From: JAUXJB01 sp965226855
Lineage (GTDB): Bacteria; Myxococcota_A; UBA9160; SZUA-336
Assembly (NCBI GenBank): GCA_965226855.1
Contig: CBDDEE010000023.1
Location: 127,067 to 191,066, forward strand
Direction of reading: 5' to 3'
Length of the DNA stretch: 64,000 bases
The notes under the pieces are model-generated. The model did no database searches. It was not told the DNA's origin and saw only the letters and a list, made by a program, of their open reading frames with translations. The translations under genes and the position numbers were made by a program. Below, one piece after another: positions 1 to 9,127 of the stretch (position 1 is the first letter of the stretch; the number at the start of each line of letters is the position of its first letter).

Positions 1-781
1 CCGTGAAGGTGGCTTCCCCCCGCACGGCAGCACCGGCGACGTTGAGCGCGAAGTCCGCGCCGAACACCCAGTCCTTTGCCACGCGCCCGGCCATGACCGC
101 AGCGTCGAGCTCGATGGTGCTGAGCTCGAGACGTGCGACGGCGCGGTGCTGGTCGGGGTCGTCCTGTGGCGACCAGATACCCACGGCCCAGAGAGCCGGG
201 CTCAGACGCAGGCGCACCAGCGCGGAGTCCTGGCCGATGCGCTGGTTCGGCTCGATGGCCAGCGGCGGAATCGGATTGAACAGGTCCGTGGGGTTCCAGA
301 TTCGACCACGGCCGAGCGCAATTCTCTGGCGGCCCAGCGTCACCTCCAAGGCATCGCCCTCGTAACGCAGCCATGCTCGGTACAGAAGATGGCGCCAGAG
401 GCCGTCGCTGCGATCCGAGATCACGCGATCCCAGTCGAACCACGTCGCGAACCCGATCTCCTTGCCCAGCTGGAAGGCAAGGGAGTCGAGCTCCGAGCCC
501 GTGAAGAACTCGTTGTCGTAGGTGATGCGCCCGGAGATCCGATTGCCGTAGGTGCCTTCGAGGCTCACGCGCACTCGCCCGAGCAGACGCCCGCTGTCCC
601 TGCGCCGCGTAGACCCGTCGACGAGCAGCCCTTCCGCGTCGATCCGGCGCGTGTGGGTGAAGAGCGTGAACAGGCTGCCAGAGAGCTCGACGTGGAGCTC
701 CCCGCTATTGAACTCGGCCGCACGTGTTGGGCTCGCAGTCAGGAGCGAGAGCGCGCCCAGGCACAGCAGCAGACGCGTCAC
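1..781 (-). CDS. outer-membrane porin-like protein (3' end outside window)
   Basis: Open minus-strand frame that runs off the left edge, about 260 codons visible. It starts at a GTG that overlaps the TGA of the ABC ATPase (GTGA), so it is the last visible gene of that operon. The N-terminus is a signal peptide (MTRLLLCLGALSLL, then AraA-type cleavage near residue 22). The body alternates polar and aromatic residues like a beta-barrel and contains GRQRIALGRGRIWNPTDLFN at about residues 150-170, a pattern known from alginate-export/DUF1302-like outer-membrane proteins. Inference: the outer-membrane partner or cargo of the export system. The family assignment is from pattern only and the C-terminus is unseen. 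Confidence 0.7.
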   Translation of the reverse strand, partial: MTRLLLCLGALSLLTASPTRAAEFNSGELHVELSGSLFTLFTHTRRIDAEGLLVDGSTRRRDSGRLLGRVRVSLEGTYGNRISGRITYDNEFFTGSELDSLAFQLGKEIGFATWFDWDRVISDRSDGLWRHLLYRAWLRYEGDALEVTLGRQRIALGRGRIWNPTDLFNPIPPLAIEPNQRIGQDSALVRLRLSPALWAVGIWSPQDDPDQHRAVARLELSTIELDAAVMAGRVAKDWVFGADFALNVAGAAVRGEATFT

Positions 782-1473
782 GGGTCGGGACGTTCGTCGC
801 TCTCGATCTGACCGTCCGACAGGCTCACGATACGGCGCGCTCTCCGCATGACGCGGGGATCGTGCGTGCTGAACAGGAAGGTCACGCCGCGCTCCTGGTT
901 CATCCGCACCATCAGGTCGAGCAGCGACTCCGCCGTCTTCGAGTCCAGGTTCGCGGTCGGCTCGTCTGCAAGTACGATCTCGGGATCCGATACGATCGCG
1001 CGCGCGACGGCGACGCGCTGCTGCTGGCCACCGCTCATCTCACCCGGTCGCTTGTCCGAGAGCTCGGCAAGCCCGAGCTCCTCCAGCAAGCCGCGCGAGC
1101 GGCGCCGCCGCTCGCCTCTCGACACTCCCTGGAGCAGCAGAACGAACTCCACGTTCTCCACCGCCGAGAGCACTGGCACCAGGTTGTAGGCTTGAAACAC
1201 GAAGCCGAGCTTTCTCAGGCGCAGGTCTGCGCGCTCTGCTTCGGACATCTCCGTGGTGTCGATCCCGTCGACGAGGACGCGTCCCTCCGTAGGTCGGTCG
1301 AGGGTTCCGAGCTGGTTCAGGAGCGTGGTCTTGCCGGAGCCCGACGGCCCGCACAACGTCGAGAACTCCCCGTGCTCTATGCAAAGGGAGACGTCGACGA
1401 CGGCGCGCGTCTCGACCTCACCATCCCGGTAGACCTTCGTCACGCTCTCTGCTTTGAGAATCGTCTTCGCCAT
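778..1473 (-). CDS. ABC transporter ATP-binding protein (LolD/MacB type)
   Basis: 231-residue ATPase that energises the two FtsX-type permeases upstream. Walker A GPSGSGKTT is at residues 42-50, the Q-loop glutamine near 94, signature MSGGQQQR at 146-153, Walker B IVLADE at 166-171, and an H-loop in STHD. Length and motifs fit the LolD/MacB/FtsE clade, which works mechanically on periplasmic or membrane-bound lipid and lipoprotein substrates. It lies 10 bases after the second permease gene and overlaps the next gene by four bases. The Lol-like role is inference from the LolA-like gene at the operon head. Confidence 0.93.
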   Translation of the reverse strand: MAKTILKAESVTKVYRDGEVETRAVVDVSLCIEHGEFSTLCGPSGSGKTTLLNQLGTLDRPTEGRVLVDGIDTTEMSEAERADLRLRKLGFVFQAYNLVPVLSAVENVEFVLLLQGVSRGERRRRSRGLLEELGLAELSDKRPGEMSGGQQQRVAVARAIVSDPEIVLADEPTANLDSKTAESLLDLMVRMNQERGVTFLFSTHDPRVMRRARRIVSLSDGQIESDERPDP

Positions 1474-1483
1474 TTGACTCTAC

Positions 1484-2722
1484 CTAGACGTGCCGCAGCG
1501 CCTCAGCGGGGCGAAGGCGGGCTGCTTTGAGTGCTGGCCACAATGCCGAGAGCACGGCCGTCACGATCGCGAGGGTGACGGGAATCAGTACGTCCGCAAG
1601 CTCGACAGCCGGATACATCCGCACTCCGATCCCGTAGTCCCGCAAGGCATCGGAGAAGAGCGTCAGCTCCACCCCCACTTCGCCCACCCAGAGCACGACG
1701 GGAATGCCGATCCCCAGTCCGACCAGCGTCCCGGCCCCGGTCAGAAGCAGCGCTTCCAGCAGCACGAGCGCGATCAGGCGACGCGCCTGTAAGCCGAGGG
1801 AACGCATCACACCGAACTCGCGGATTCGCTCGTAAACCGACATCAGGAGCACGTTGGCGATGCCGAAGGCCATGGCAACGAACACCACGGCATAGAAGAT
1901 CCAGCGAAGGTTGTCCATCACGTCGAGCATGGTCGCGAGGCGCGGCTCGCGATCCTGCCAGGTCAGCACCTCCAATCGCTGCTCGGGCAGGACCTCGCCC
2001 AGGCGCGTTTGCGCCCAGGACTGCACCATGGGCCCGGCGTCCGGGTCGTCGAGGGCCGCGACCACAGCCGTGACCCTGTCACCGACGTCGAGAAGCCGCT
2101 GCGCATCCTCGAGCGCGACGAACACGAACACTTCATCGAAGGCGTCAGACACCGTGCGGTAGATGCCGGCGACACGGAAGGCCTCCAGTCCATAGTCGCC
2201 AGGAACGCGCATCACGACCTTGTCGCCCAGGCCTACGCGAAGTCGCTCCGCGAGCTCGGCGCCGATCAGAATTGGGCGGTTCGTGCGACCGGAGGGTGGA
2301 TCCAGATAGGACCCCGCGATCAGCGAGTCCGCAACGCTCGAGACATCGCGCTCGAGAGCCGGCACCACACCCACCAGTGCGGCACGTGAGCTGCGGCGGG
2401 CGCTCTGAATCAAGCCGCCCCCCTGCAGACGCGGCGCGGCATGCACCCCGCCACGTGCCGAGAGCTCCTCGACGATCCGGCGGCCAGAGTCCGGGATGCT
2501 GCGCTCCGGATCCGGACTCGCATTGTAACCCTCTGCGTGGACCGCGAGGTGGCCCAGCTGGGTCCGCACCGCTACGTCCGTCATCTGCTTCATCATTCCC
2601 ACCGACCAAGCCACCAACACGAGCATTCCCCACAGACCGATGGTGATCGCGGTCACAACGACCGCACTGCGTCGCCAGCCACGCCACAGGTTGCGCCAGG
2701 CGATCTGCATGAGGACACCCAC
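1484..2722 (-). CDS. ABC transporter permease, FtsX/MacB family
   Basis: 412 residues from a GTG start (an ATG four codons later is possible). It has an N-terminal membrane helix (about residues 18-40), a large periplasmic MacB_PCD-like domain and three C-terminal helices (about 275-400) with the family's FGIANVLLMSVYERIREFGV stretch and the ending LKAARLRPAEALRHV. It begins two bases after the stop of its paralogue. Both permeases have 412 residues and the same layout, suggesting an old duplication that forms a heterodimer, as LolC/LolE do. Confidence 0.9.
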   Translation of the reverse strand: MGVLMQIAWRNLWRGWRRSAVVVTAITIGLWGMLVLVAWSVGMMKQMTDVAVRTQLGHLAVHAEGYNASPDPERSIPDSGRRIVEELSARGGVHAAPRLQGGGLIQSARRSSRAALVGVVPALERDVSSVADSLIAGSYLDPPSGRTNRPILIGAELAERLRVGLGDKVVMRVPGDYGLEAFRVAGIYRTVSDAFDEVFVFVALEDAQRLLDVGDRVTAVVAALDDPDAGPMVQSWAQTRLGEVLPEQRLEVLTWQDREPRLATMLDVMDNLRWIFYAVVFVAMAFGIANVLLMSVYERIREFGVMRSLGLQARRLIALVLLEALLLTGAGTLVGLGIGIPVVLWVGEVGVELTLFSDALRDYGIGVRMYPAVELADVLIPVTLAIVTAVLSALWPALKAARLRPAEALRHV

Positions 2723-2723
2723 T

Positions 2724-3962
2724 TCAGCTCTCCCGGAGCGCGTCGACCGGCCGGCCGCGTGCCGCGCGCACGGCCGGTGGCAACGCGGCGAGCAGAGCTA
2801 CCACCATCAGCAGCAGGGGTGTGCCGATCAGCTGACGGGCAGTGAGCGAGACCTCCATCACCGCGTCGATTTCGAAGACCTCCGCCATCTGCGCAAGATC
2901 CCCGGTCGCGATGGGAAGCGGGTGCTCGGTGAGCCAGAGCAGCAGCGGCACTGCGACCGCAAAGCCAAGCGCGATGCCGAGCAGCGAGAGCTGGAGCGAC
3001 TCGATCATGACGAGCCCGAACACGCCTCGGGGCTTCAAGCCGAGCGCCCTGAGCACCCCGAACTCGTGCACGCGCTCGAAGACCGACATCAGGACGGTGT
3101 TTAGGAGACCAAAGCCGACCACCAGGATGATCACGGCGAGCGACAGCCAGGCGCCGATGTCGTCCAGCAACATCATCTGAATCACACCGGGAATGAGCTG
3201 CTCCCAGGACACGACCTCATAGTTCGTATCCGGGAACATGGCCAGCAGCTGGGGGCCGAGGGGCGCGATCGCCTCGCTGTCCGCCACGAAGAAGGCGACG
3301 TGGGAGACAGCCTGGCCGACTTCCAGGAACTCCTGGAGCGTTTGCAGGTCGATCAGCGCGGCGTACCCGTCAAAATCCCCGACGCCGACCTCCATGGTAC
3401 CGACCACCGGGAAGCGATCGGCGGACTGGGAGCCGTAGTAGTCGGGCGCAATCAAGATCATGGTGTCCCCGGTCGCCACGCCGAGATTTCGAGCGAGCAC
3501 CTCGCCGAGCACGAGACCGCGCTCCTGTGCGGCAAGCCCCCGAGCATCCTTCAGTGAGCTCCCCAGCTTCGTGAGCCCGCTCTCCCTGTTCAGATCCACT
3601 CCGATCAGCCAGGCAGGCCGGCCCCGGGAGCCCTCGCGATCGGGCATGGCCAACGCCCAGGACTCGAGCCGCGGCGCCCAGCCCTCGACCAGCGGCAGCT
3701 CGTCGAGCTCCCTTCGCGAGTCGGCATCGAGTGTCATGCCGTAGTCCAGCGTGCGGTGCTCCCGATAGCCCGCAAGGCTGACCTCGTAGTGCCCGGGATA
3801 GACCCGCACCGTGTTCTCGATCCAGCGCTCGTGACTTCCCTTCGCGATCGCGAGAGTGAAGAGGGTCAGGGCGCTTGCGAACATCGCGGCGGCCATCGTG
3901 AGCGCGCTGCGGCGGCGGTTGCGGCCCAGGTTCCGCCAGGCGAGCTGGAGCAGCGCGATCAC
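2724..3962 (-). CDS. ABC transporter permease, FtsX/MacB family
   Basis: 412 residues starting with GTG that overlaps the TGA of the LolA-like gene (GTGA). The N-terminal helix follows the family pattern LAWRNLGRNRRRSALT, then a periplasmic domain, then three C-terminal helices including GFGLLNTVLMSVFERVHEFGV. The end, VRAARGRPVDAL, is the coupling-helix region that meets the ATPase. Likely the LolC/LolE-like partner of the downstream permease. The substrate cannot be read from sequence. Confidence 0.9.
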   Translation of the reverse strand: MIALLQLAWRNLGRNRRRSALTMAAAMFASALTLFTLAIAKGSHERWIENTVRVYPGHYEVSLAGYREHRTLDYGMTLDADSRRELDELPLVEGWAPRLESWALAMPDREGSRGRPAWLIGVDLNRESGLTKLGSSLKDARGLAAQERGLVLGEVLARNLGVATGDTMILIAPDYYGSQSADRFPVVGTMEVGVGDFDGYAALIDLQTLQEFLEVGQAVSHVAFFVADSEAIAPLGPQLLAMFPDTNYEVVSWEQLIPGVIQMMLLDDIGAWLSLAVIILVVGFGLLNTVLMSVFERVHEFGVLRALGLKPRGVFGLVMIESLQLSLLGIALGFAVAVPLLLWLTEHPLPIATGDLAQMAEVFEIDAVMEVSLTARQLIGTPLLLMVVALLAALPPAVRAARGRPVDALRES

Positions 3963-4732
3963 CGCGCCCGCTCCGCCCGTCGGAGGTTCTGCTGCGTAAA
4001 GATCCCGTCCTCCAAGGGCTGGTCCATCACGACGGACTCGATCGTCATGCGCGTACTCTGGCCCGGCTTGTCTGTGGGAACGATCTCATAGGAATGGGGC
4101 ACCGGACGCCCCTGGACCTCGCGGATGTCCGAGTAGGTCATACGCCGCAGCAGCTCGTACTCGCCCGGCTCGGGCTCGTCGTAGTACAGGAACAGGAGCG
4201 GAGCGAGCCGCTCCTTCTCGAGCCACAGCTCGACCCGAGCCCAGACGACCGGTGCCTCTTCCCTCGGAATGAGGTCCACCCCGAGCGCAGGCACGCCATC
4301 GATGAGCTTCTCGCCGATCGCCTTCGGGATGTAGTCGTCGACCATCGAGGACTCGCGGGCCAGGTCGTCGTTCGTGAAGTCGCTGCCCATCCAGGGTTGC
4401 AGCATCATCGAGGGCGGGATGCGCATGGTCCGCTCCACCCTCGGGAGATAGGTCCAGAAGGTCTCTTCGAGCCGCAGAAAGCCAATTCCGCGGTCCTTGC
4501 TCGGCTCGAGAATGCGGATGAAGCTGCGGTCTCCCAGCCTGTCATCCCAGGAGTGGAACTTTACCTTCCGCGTCCAGCGCGGGGTGGTGATGACCATGGT
4601 GGCGCGCATCTCGGACGTGTCTCCCCGCAGGATGTCCTCCGCCCGCCGCACGATCTCGGCCGCGTCGAAGGGCTCCTCGCCGCTCGCTGGGAGGGCGAAG
4701 AGGGGGACCAGAAGCAGGAGCCACCGACTCAG
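3959..4732 (-). CDS. LolA-like outer-membrane lipoprotein-sorting protein
   Basis: First gene of the exporter operon. After the signal peptide (LSRWLLLLVPLFALPASG) comes a LolA_like (PF17131-type) domain with typical pieces WTRKVKFHSWDDRLGDRSFI, EETFWTYLPRVERTMRIP and GSDFTNDDL. Such proteins are periplasmic carriers of lipids or lipoproteins. The start is uncertain: an ATG at 4924 would run into ileS, a GTG lies at 4828, and a CTG at 4732 sits seven bases after GAGGGAG and directly before the signal peptide. I use 4732. It is divergent from ileS. Confidence 0.85.
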   Translation of the reverse strand: MSRWLLLLVPLFALPASGEEPFDAAEIVRRAEDILRGDTSEMRATMVITTPRWTRKVKFHSWDDRLGDRSFIRILEPSKDRGIGFLRLEETFWTYLPRVERTMRIPPSMMLQPWMGSDFTNDDLARESSMVDDYIPKAIGEKLIDGVPALGVDLIPREEAPVVWARVELWLEKERLAPLLFLYYDEPEPGEYELLRRMTYSDIREVQGRPVPHSYEIVPTDKPGQSTRMTIESVVMDQPLEDGIFTQQNLRRAERAR

Positions 4733-4916
4733 CGCGCCGCTCCCTCGAAACTCCCGTCGGCGACCCCGCCGGGCTCTAACGCGCCCGGGGCCGGCCGCTG
4801 AAGAGAAGTTCGCGCCGTGCCTAATCACCGACCAGTTTGTACCAACACGGTCTCCTCCGTGCAAAGCAAGCATCGGCGGACGGGCGCGATCCCGCGACAA
4901 CAGGTATGAACTATGC

Positions 4917-7900
4917 GTGTCCAATCCGGGCGAACGCCGTTCCTATCCGAACGTGGCTGCTCAACCGAGCTTCCCCGAGATCGAGCAACGGGTGCTCGAG
5001 CGCTGGCGGCGGGACAAGACCTTCGCCGCGTCGGTGCAGGCTCGCGCTGCAGGAGAGAGCGGAGCCAACGAGTACGTCTTTTACGATGGCCCCCCGTTCG
5101 CGAACGGGCTGCCGCATTACGGCCATCTGCTCACGGGGTACGTGAAGGACATCATCCCGCGCTACCAGACGCTGCGCGGACGCAGGGTGGAGCGTCGCTT
5201 CGGCTGGGATTGCCACGGTCTTCCCGCCGAGCTGGAAGCGGAGCAGGAGCTCGGCATCTCGGGTCGGGCAGCGATCATCGAGTACGGTGTCGAGCGCTTC
5301 AACGACTACTGTCGCACGTCGGTGCTGCGGTACACGGAGGCGTGGCAGGAGTCCGTCACGCGGCAGGCTCGCTGGGTCGACTTCAAGAACGACTACAAGA
5401 CGATGGACCTCTCGTACATGGAGAGCATCATCTGGGCGTTCAAACAGCTCTGGGACAAGGGCCTGGTCTACGAGGGCTATCGCGTCATGCCCTACTCGTG
5501 GGCAGCGCAGACCCCGCTCTCGAACTTCGAGACCCGCCTCGACGACTCGTATAGAGAGCGCCAGGATCCTGCCATCACCGTTCGCGTTGCCCTCGTGCCA
5601 GACTCGGGAGACAGGGGACCCACCGACCTCCTGGTGTGGACGACGACCCCTTGGACCCTCCCGTCGAACCTCGCGATCGCGGTGGGGCCGGAGATCGAGT
5701 ACGCCGTGTTCGAGCTCGACGGACGTCGCCTGATCCTGGGCGAGGGCACGGTCGCCAAGTACGAAGCCCGACTCCCGGACGCGCGGCGGGTCGGGAGCGT
5801 CCGCGGGAGCGAGCTGGTCGGCCGTCGCTACGTACCGCTCTATCCCTGGTTCGAGAGCAACCCGCGCAGCTTCCGGATCCTTTCGGCGGAGTTCGTCGAC
5901 ACCGACGAGGGCACAGGGGTCGTGCACCTGGCGCCTGGCTTTGGCGAGGAGGACCTCGAGGTCTGCAACGCAGCCGAGATCCCCGTGGTGTGCCCCGTCG
6001 ACATCGACGGGAAGTTCACGAGCGAGGTGCCACCGTACGAGGGCCAGCTGGTCTTCGAGGCGAATCGGCCCATCATTCGCGAGCTGCAGCAGCGCGGCGC
6101 GCTCTTCAGCGAAGACAGCTACGTGCACAACTACCCGCACTGCTGGCGCACGGGCGAACCGCTGATCTACAGAGCCATGAGCTCCTGGTTCGTCAAAGTC
6201 ACGGCTCTCCGCGAGCGGATGCTCGAGCTCAACCAAGAGATCCGCTGGGTGCCCGAGCACATCCGTGACGGGCAGTTCGGTAAGTGGCTCGAGGGAGCGC
6301 GCGACTGGTCGATCAGCCGGAACCGCTTCTGGGGCTCGCCCATCCCCGTCTGGCGCAGCGACGACCCCGCGTATCCGCGGATTGACGTCTACGGCAGCCT
6401 GGACGAGCTCGAGGCCAACTTCGGCGTCCGCCTCCACGATCTGCACCGACCGGGGATCGACGAGCTCGTGCGCCCGAATCCGGACGATCCAAGCGGACGC
6501 AGCATGATGCGCAGGATCCCGGAGGTGCTCGACTGCTGGTTCGAGTCGGGCTCCATGCCCTACGCCCAGGTCCACTATCCCTTCGAGAACCGCGACTGGT
6601 TCGAGAACCACTTCCCCGCGGACTTCATCACCGAGTACATCGCGCAGACGCGCGGCTGGTTCTACACGCTGATGGTGCTGGGAACTGCGCTGTTCGACAA
6701 GCCGCCCTTTCTCAACTGCATCTGCCACGGCGTGGTGCTCGACGAGGATGCCAAGAAGCTCAGCAAGAAGCTGCGCAACTACGCCAACCCCGACGAGATG
6801 TTCGAGACCTACGGCGCGGAGGCGCTGCGCTGGTTTCTCGTCGCCTCGCCGATCCTGCGCGGAGGCGATCTGCAGATTGACCGCGAGGGGCAGGCGATCC
6901 GCGAGGTCGTGCGCCTCGTCCTCAAGCCCATCTGGAACTCCTACAGCTTCTTCTGCCTGTACGCGAACGCGGAGAATATTCGCGCTGCGTTCGGCACCGA
7001 CTCCGAGCAGCTGCTTGACCGCTACATCATGGCCAAGACGCGGGACCTTGTGGACGGCGTCGGCGAGGACCTCGACGCGTACGACATCCCTGCGGCCTGC
7101 CAGCGGATCACGGGCTTCATCGACGCCCTGAACAACTGGTACATCCGCCGCAGCCGACCCCGTTTCTGGAGTCAGGAGAAGTCGCCGGACAAGGTCGACG
7201 CGTACAACACCCTCTACACGGTAATGCACGTGCTGCTGCGCGCCGCGAGCCCGCTGCTCCCGCTAATGAGCGAGGAGATCTTCACGGGGCTCACCGGGGA
7301 ACGCAGCGTCCACCTGTGCGATTGGCCAGACGCCACCGAGCTGCCTCGCGATCCGGAGCTCGTGGCGTCGATGGACCGCGTTCGCGAGATCTGCTCCACC
7401 GCGCTGGCATTGCGCCGCGCGCACGACGTTCGGGTGCGCCAACCTCTGCGCAGTCTCACAGTCGCGGGCGCCGATGTAGAGGAACTGGCGTCGCTCACCG
7501 ACCTGATCCGCGACGAGGTCAACGTGAAAGAGGTCGTCCTCACGGCGGAGATCGACCGCTACGCGAGCTTCCGGTTGCAGGTGAACGCGCGGGCGCTCGG
7601 CAGCCGGCTCGGCAAGAAGATGCAAGACGTGATCAGGTGCGCGAAGGCGGGAGAATGGACGCGGCTCGATAGCGGGCTCGTCGAGGTCGCCGGAGAAGTC
7701 CTGCAGGTGGGCGACTTCAGCCTCAAGCTCGTCGCAGGGGAAGAGGTCCCCTGCCAGGCGCTGGGCTCGAACGACGCGATCGTGATCTTGGATCTGGAGC
7801 TAGACGAAGCTCTCGAGCAGGAAGGAAAGGCGCGCGACATCGTGCGTGTCGTTCAGCAGGTGCGCCGCGAGGCGGACTTGCACGTCACCGATCGGATCCA

Positions 7901-8090
7901 CCTGGTGCTCGACGTCCCCGAGGGCTGGGAGGACGCGACGAGCCGCTTTGGCGACTACATCGCCGAACAGACGCTGGCCCTGCAGCTGGACGTCTCGGCC
8001 AGCGCGGCCGACTCGAGCTTTGCGCGCCACGACGCATCGGTCAGCGGCCAGCCGATCGGCGTCAGCCTGAAGGTCCTGCCGAGTCCGTAG
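4917..8090 (+). CDS. ileS: isoleucyl-tRNA synthetase
   Basis: Class I aminoacyl-tRNA synthetase that charges tRNA-Ile in the cytoplasm. With GTG at 4917 the protein is 1057 residues, right for the long IleS type. The HIGH-type motif is HYGH in PFANGLPHYGHLLTG, the KMSKS-type loop is KLSKK, the CP1 editing domain has WTTTPWTLPSNLA, and an anticodon-binding domain follows. The frame is open back to 4497, but that part runs through the divergent LolA-like gene and does not resemble IleS. Confidence 0.97.
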   Translation: MSNPGERRSYPNVAAQPSFPEIEQRVLERWRRDKTFAASVQARAAGESGANEYVFYDGPPFANGLPHYGHLLTGYVKDIIPRYQTLRGRRVERRFGWDCHGLPAELEAEQELGISGRAAIIEYGVERFNDYCRTSVLRYTEAWQESVTRQARWVDFKNDYKTMDLSYMESIIWAFKQLWDKGLVYEGYRVMPYSWAAQTPLSNFETRLDDSYRERQDPAITVRVALVPDSGDRGPTDLLVWTTTPWTLPSNLAIAVGPEIEYAVFELDGRRLILGEGTVAKYEARLPDARRVGSVRGSELVGRRYVPLYPWFESNPRSFRILSAEFVDTDEGTGVVHLAPGFGEEDLEVCNAAEIPVVCPVDIDGKFTSEVPPYEGQLVFEANRPIIRELQQRGALFSEDSYVHNYPHCWRTGEPLIYRAMSSWFVKVTALRERMLELNQEIRWVPEHIRDGQFGKWLEGARDWSISRNRFWGSPIPVWRSDDPAYPRIDVYGSLDELEANFGVRLHDLHRPGIDELVRPNPDDPSGRSMMRRIPEVLDCWFESGSMPYAQVHYPFENRDWFENHFPADFITEYIAQTRGWFYTLMVLGTALFDKPPFLNCICHGVVLDEDAKKLSKKLRNYANPDEMFETYGAEALRWFLVASPILRGGDLQIDREGQAIREVVRLVLKPIWNSYSFFCLYANAENIRAAFGTDSEQLLDRYIMAKTRDLVDGVGEDLDAYDIPAACQRITGFIDALNNWYIRRSRPRFWSQEKSPDKVDAYNTLYTVMHVLLRAASPLLPLMSEEIFTGLTGERSVHLCDWPDATELPRDPELVASMDRVREICSTALALRRAHDVRVRQPLRSLTVAGADVEELASLTDLIRDEVNVKEVVLTAEIDRYASFRLQVNARALGSRLGKKMQDVIRCAKAGEWTRLDSGLVEVAGEVLQVGDFSLKLVAGEEVPCQALGSNDAIVILDLELDEALEQEGKARDIVRVVQQVRREADLHVTDRIHLVLDVPEGWEDATSRFGDYIAEQTLALQLDVSASAADSSFARHDASVSGQPIGVSLKVLPSP

Positions 8091-8172
8091 CTCGCTGCGC
8101 CCCGATTCGCATGGCTCCCCGGGGACTTGGTAAGATGGCAAGCGTCTCAACACGACGAGGGGAGAGACGAGC

Positions 8173-8982
8173 ATGTCCGAGCGCGTATCGATCGAGATCA
8201 AGGACGGGATTGCCGACGTTCGCCTGAACCGACCGGAGAAGATGAACGCGATCGACGCCGCCATGTTCAACGGGCTGGTCGCCGCGGGCCGAGAGCTCGC
8301 CGAAGACACGTCGGTGCGGGCCGTCGTCCTCTCCGGAGAGGGTCGCGCTTTCTGCGCGGGGCTGGACTTCTCGAGCTTCCAGGCCATGCAGGGCTCCAGG
8401 CGCGACGAGAACATCGAGAGCGCCTTCGAGCGCGACGGCGCGAGTCCCGCGAACGCGGGGCAGCGCGCCGCCTTCATCTGGCAGGAGCTGCCGATGCCTG
8501 TGATTGCCGCGGTTCACGGGGCGGCCTTCGGCGGCGGGCTGCAGATCGCGCTGGGCGCGGACATCCGCTACGTGCGGCCGGATGCTCAGCTCTCGGTCAT
8601 GGAGATCAAGTGGGGGCTCGTGCCAGACATGAGCGGCACGCAGACCCTACGACACCTGACCTCACTCGACGTGGTGAAAGAGCTGGCCTTCACCGGCAAG
8701 ATCATCAACGGCGAGGAGGCCGTGGAGCTCGGCCTCGCAACGCGCGTCGCAGAGAACCCCCACGAGGAGGCCATGACGACCGCGCGTGAGATCGCATCCA
8801 AGTCCCCCGACGCCATCCGCGCCTTGAAGCGTCTACTGAACGACTCCGTACAGTCGACACTCGCAGACGGCCTCGGGCTCGAGGCCAAGCTGCAGGCCTC
8901 CCTCATCGGCCGGCCGAATCAGACCGAGGCCGTAAAAGCAAACCTGGCCAGCCGCGACCCGAACTTCAAAGATCCCAGCTGA
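8173..8982 (+). CDS. crotonase / enoyl-CoA hydratase family protein
   Basis: 269-residue crotonase-fold protein. The oxyanion-hole segments are GRAFCAGLDFSSF (about residues 58-70) and HGAAFGGGLQIALGADIRY (about 116-134). A Glu is present in VMEIKWGLVP, consistent with a hydratase or isomerase, although the second catalytic Glu of classical hydratases is replaced (DMSGT). Preceded by GAGGGGAGAG as ribosome binding site. Substrate unknown; a role in fatty or branched acyl-CoA metabolism is likely. Probably monocistronic. Confidence 0.9.
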   Translation: MSERVSIEIKDGIADVRLNRPEKMNAIDAAMFNGLVAAGRELAEDTSVRAVVLSGEGRAFCAGLDFSSFQAMQGSRRDENIESAFERDGASPANAGQRAAFIWQELPMPVIAAVHGAAFGGGLQIALGADIRYVRPDAQLSVMEIKWGLVPDMSGTQTLRHLTSLDVVKELAFTGKIINGEEAVELGLATRVAENPHEEAMTTAREIASKSPDAIRALKRLLNDSVQSTLADGLGLEAKLQASLIGRPNQTEAVKANLASRDPNFKDPS

Positions 8983-9074
8983 GCAGCCAGGAAGAGTTCA
9001 GATGGGAACGGTCCTCGATCTGACCTTTCCCGTCTCGCTCCGCTCGCGAAGCGACTGATCCGCCGCGAGGCGTT

Positions 9075-9093
9075 CGGAACTTGGGGACGGTCC
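9075..9093. repeat. 19-bp dispersed repeat, copy 1 (REP-like)
   Basis: CGGAACTTGGGGACGGTCC is identical to 30951-30969. A partly matching piece (GGGAACGGTCCTCGATC) lies just upstream near 9003. Both copies sit in intergenic DNA after a gene's stop codon. Because a REP-associated transposase fragment lies at 43067, these may be its REP-type substrate; this is inference. Confidence 0.5.
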
Positions 9094-9127
9094 TTAATCG
9101 GAACTTCTTCCGAACTTGGACTTACGG

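Noticed and set aside
4497..4916. N-terminal extension of ileS
   Set aside because: Open frame only; it is antisense to the LolA-like gene and has no IleS similarity. GTG at 4917 gives the usual length.
4911..7229. Long minus-strand frame opposite ileS (772 codons)
   Set aside because: Arg/Val/Asp-rich shadow typical of GC-rich coding DNA, with no domain features. The same applies to 22761-24662 and 27837-29366.
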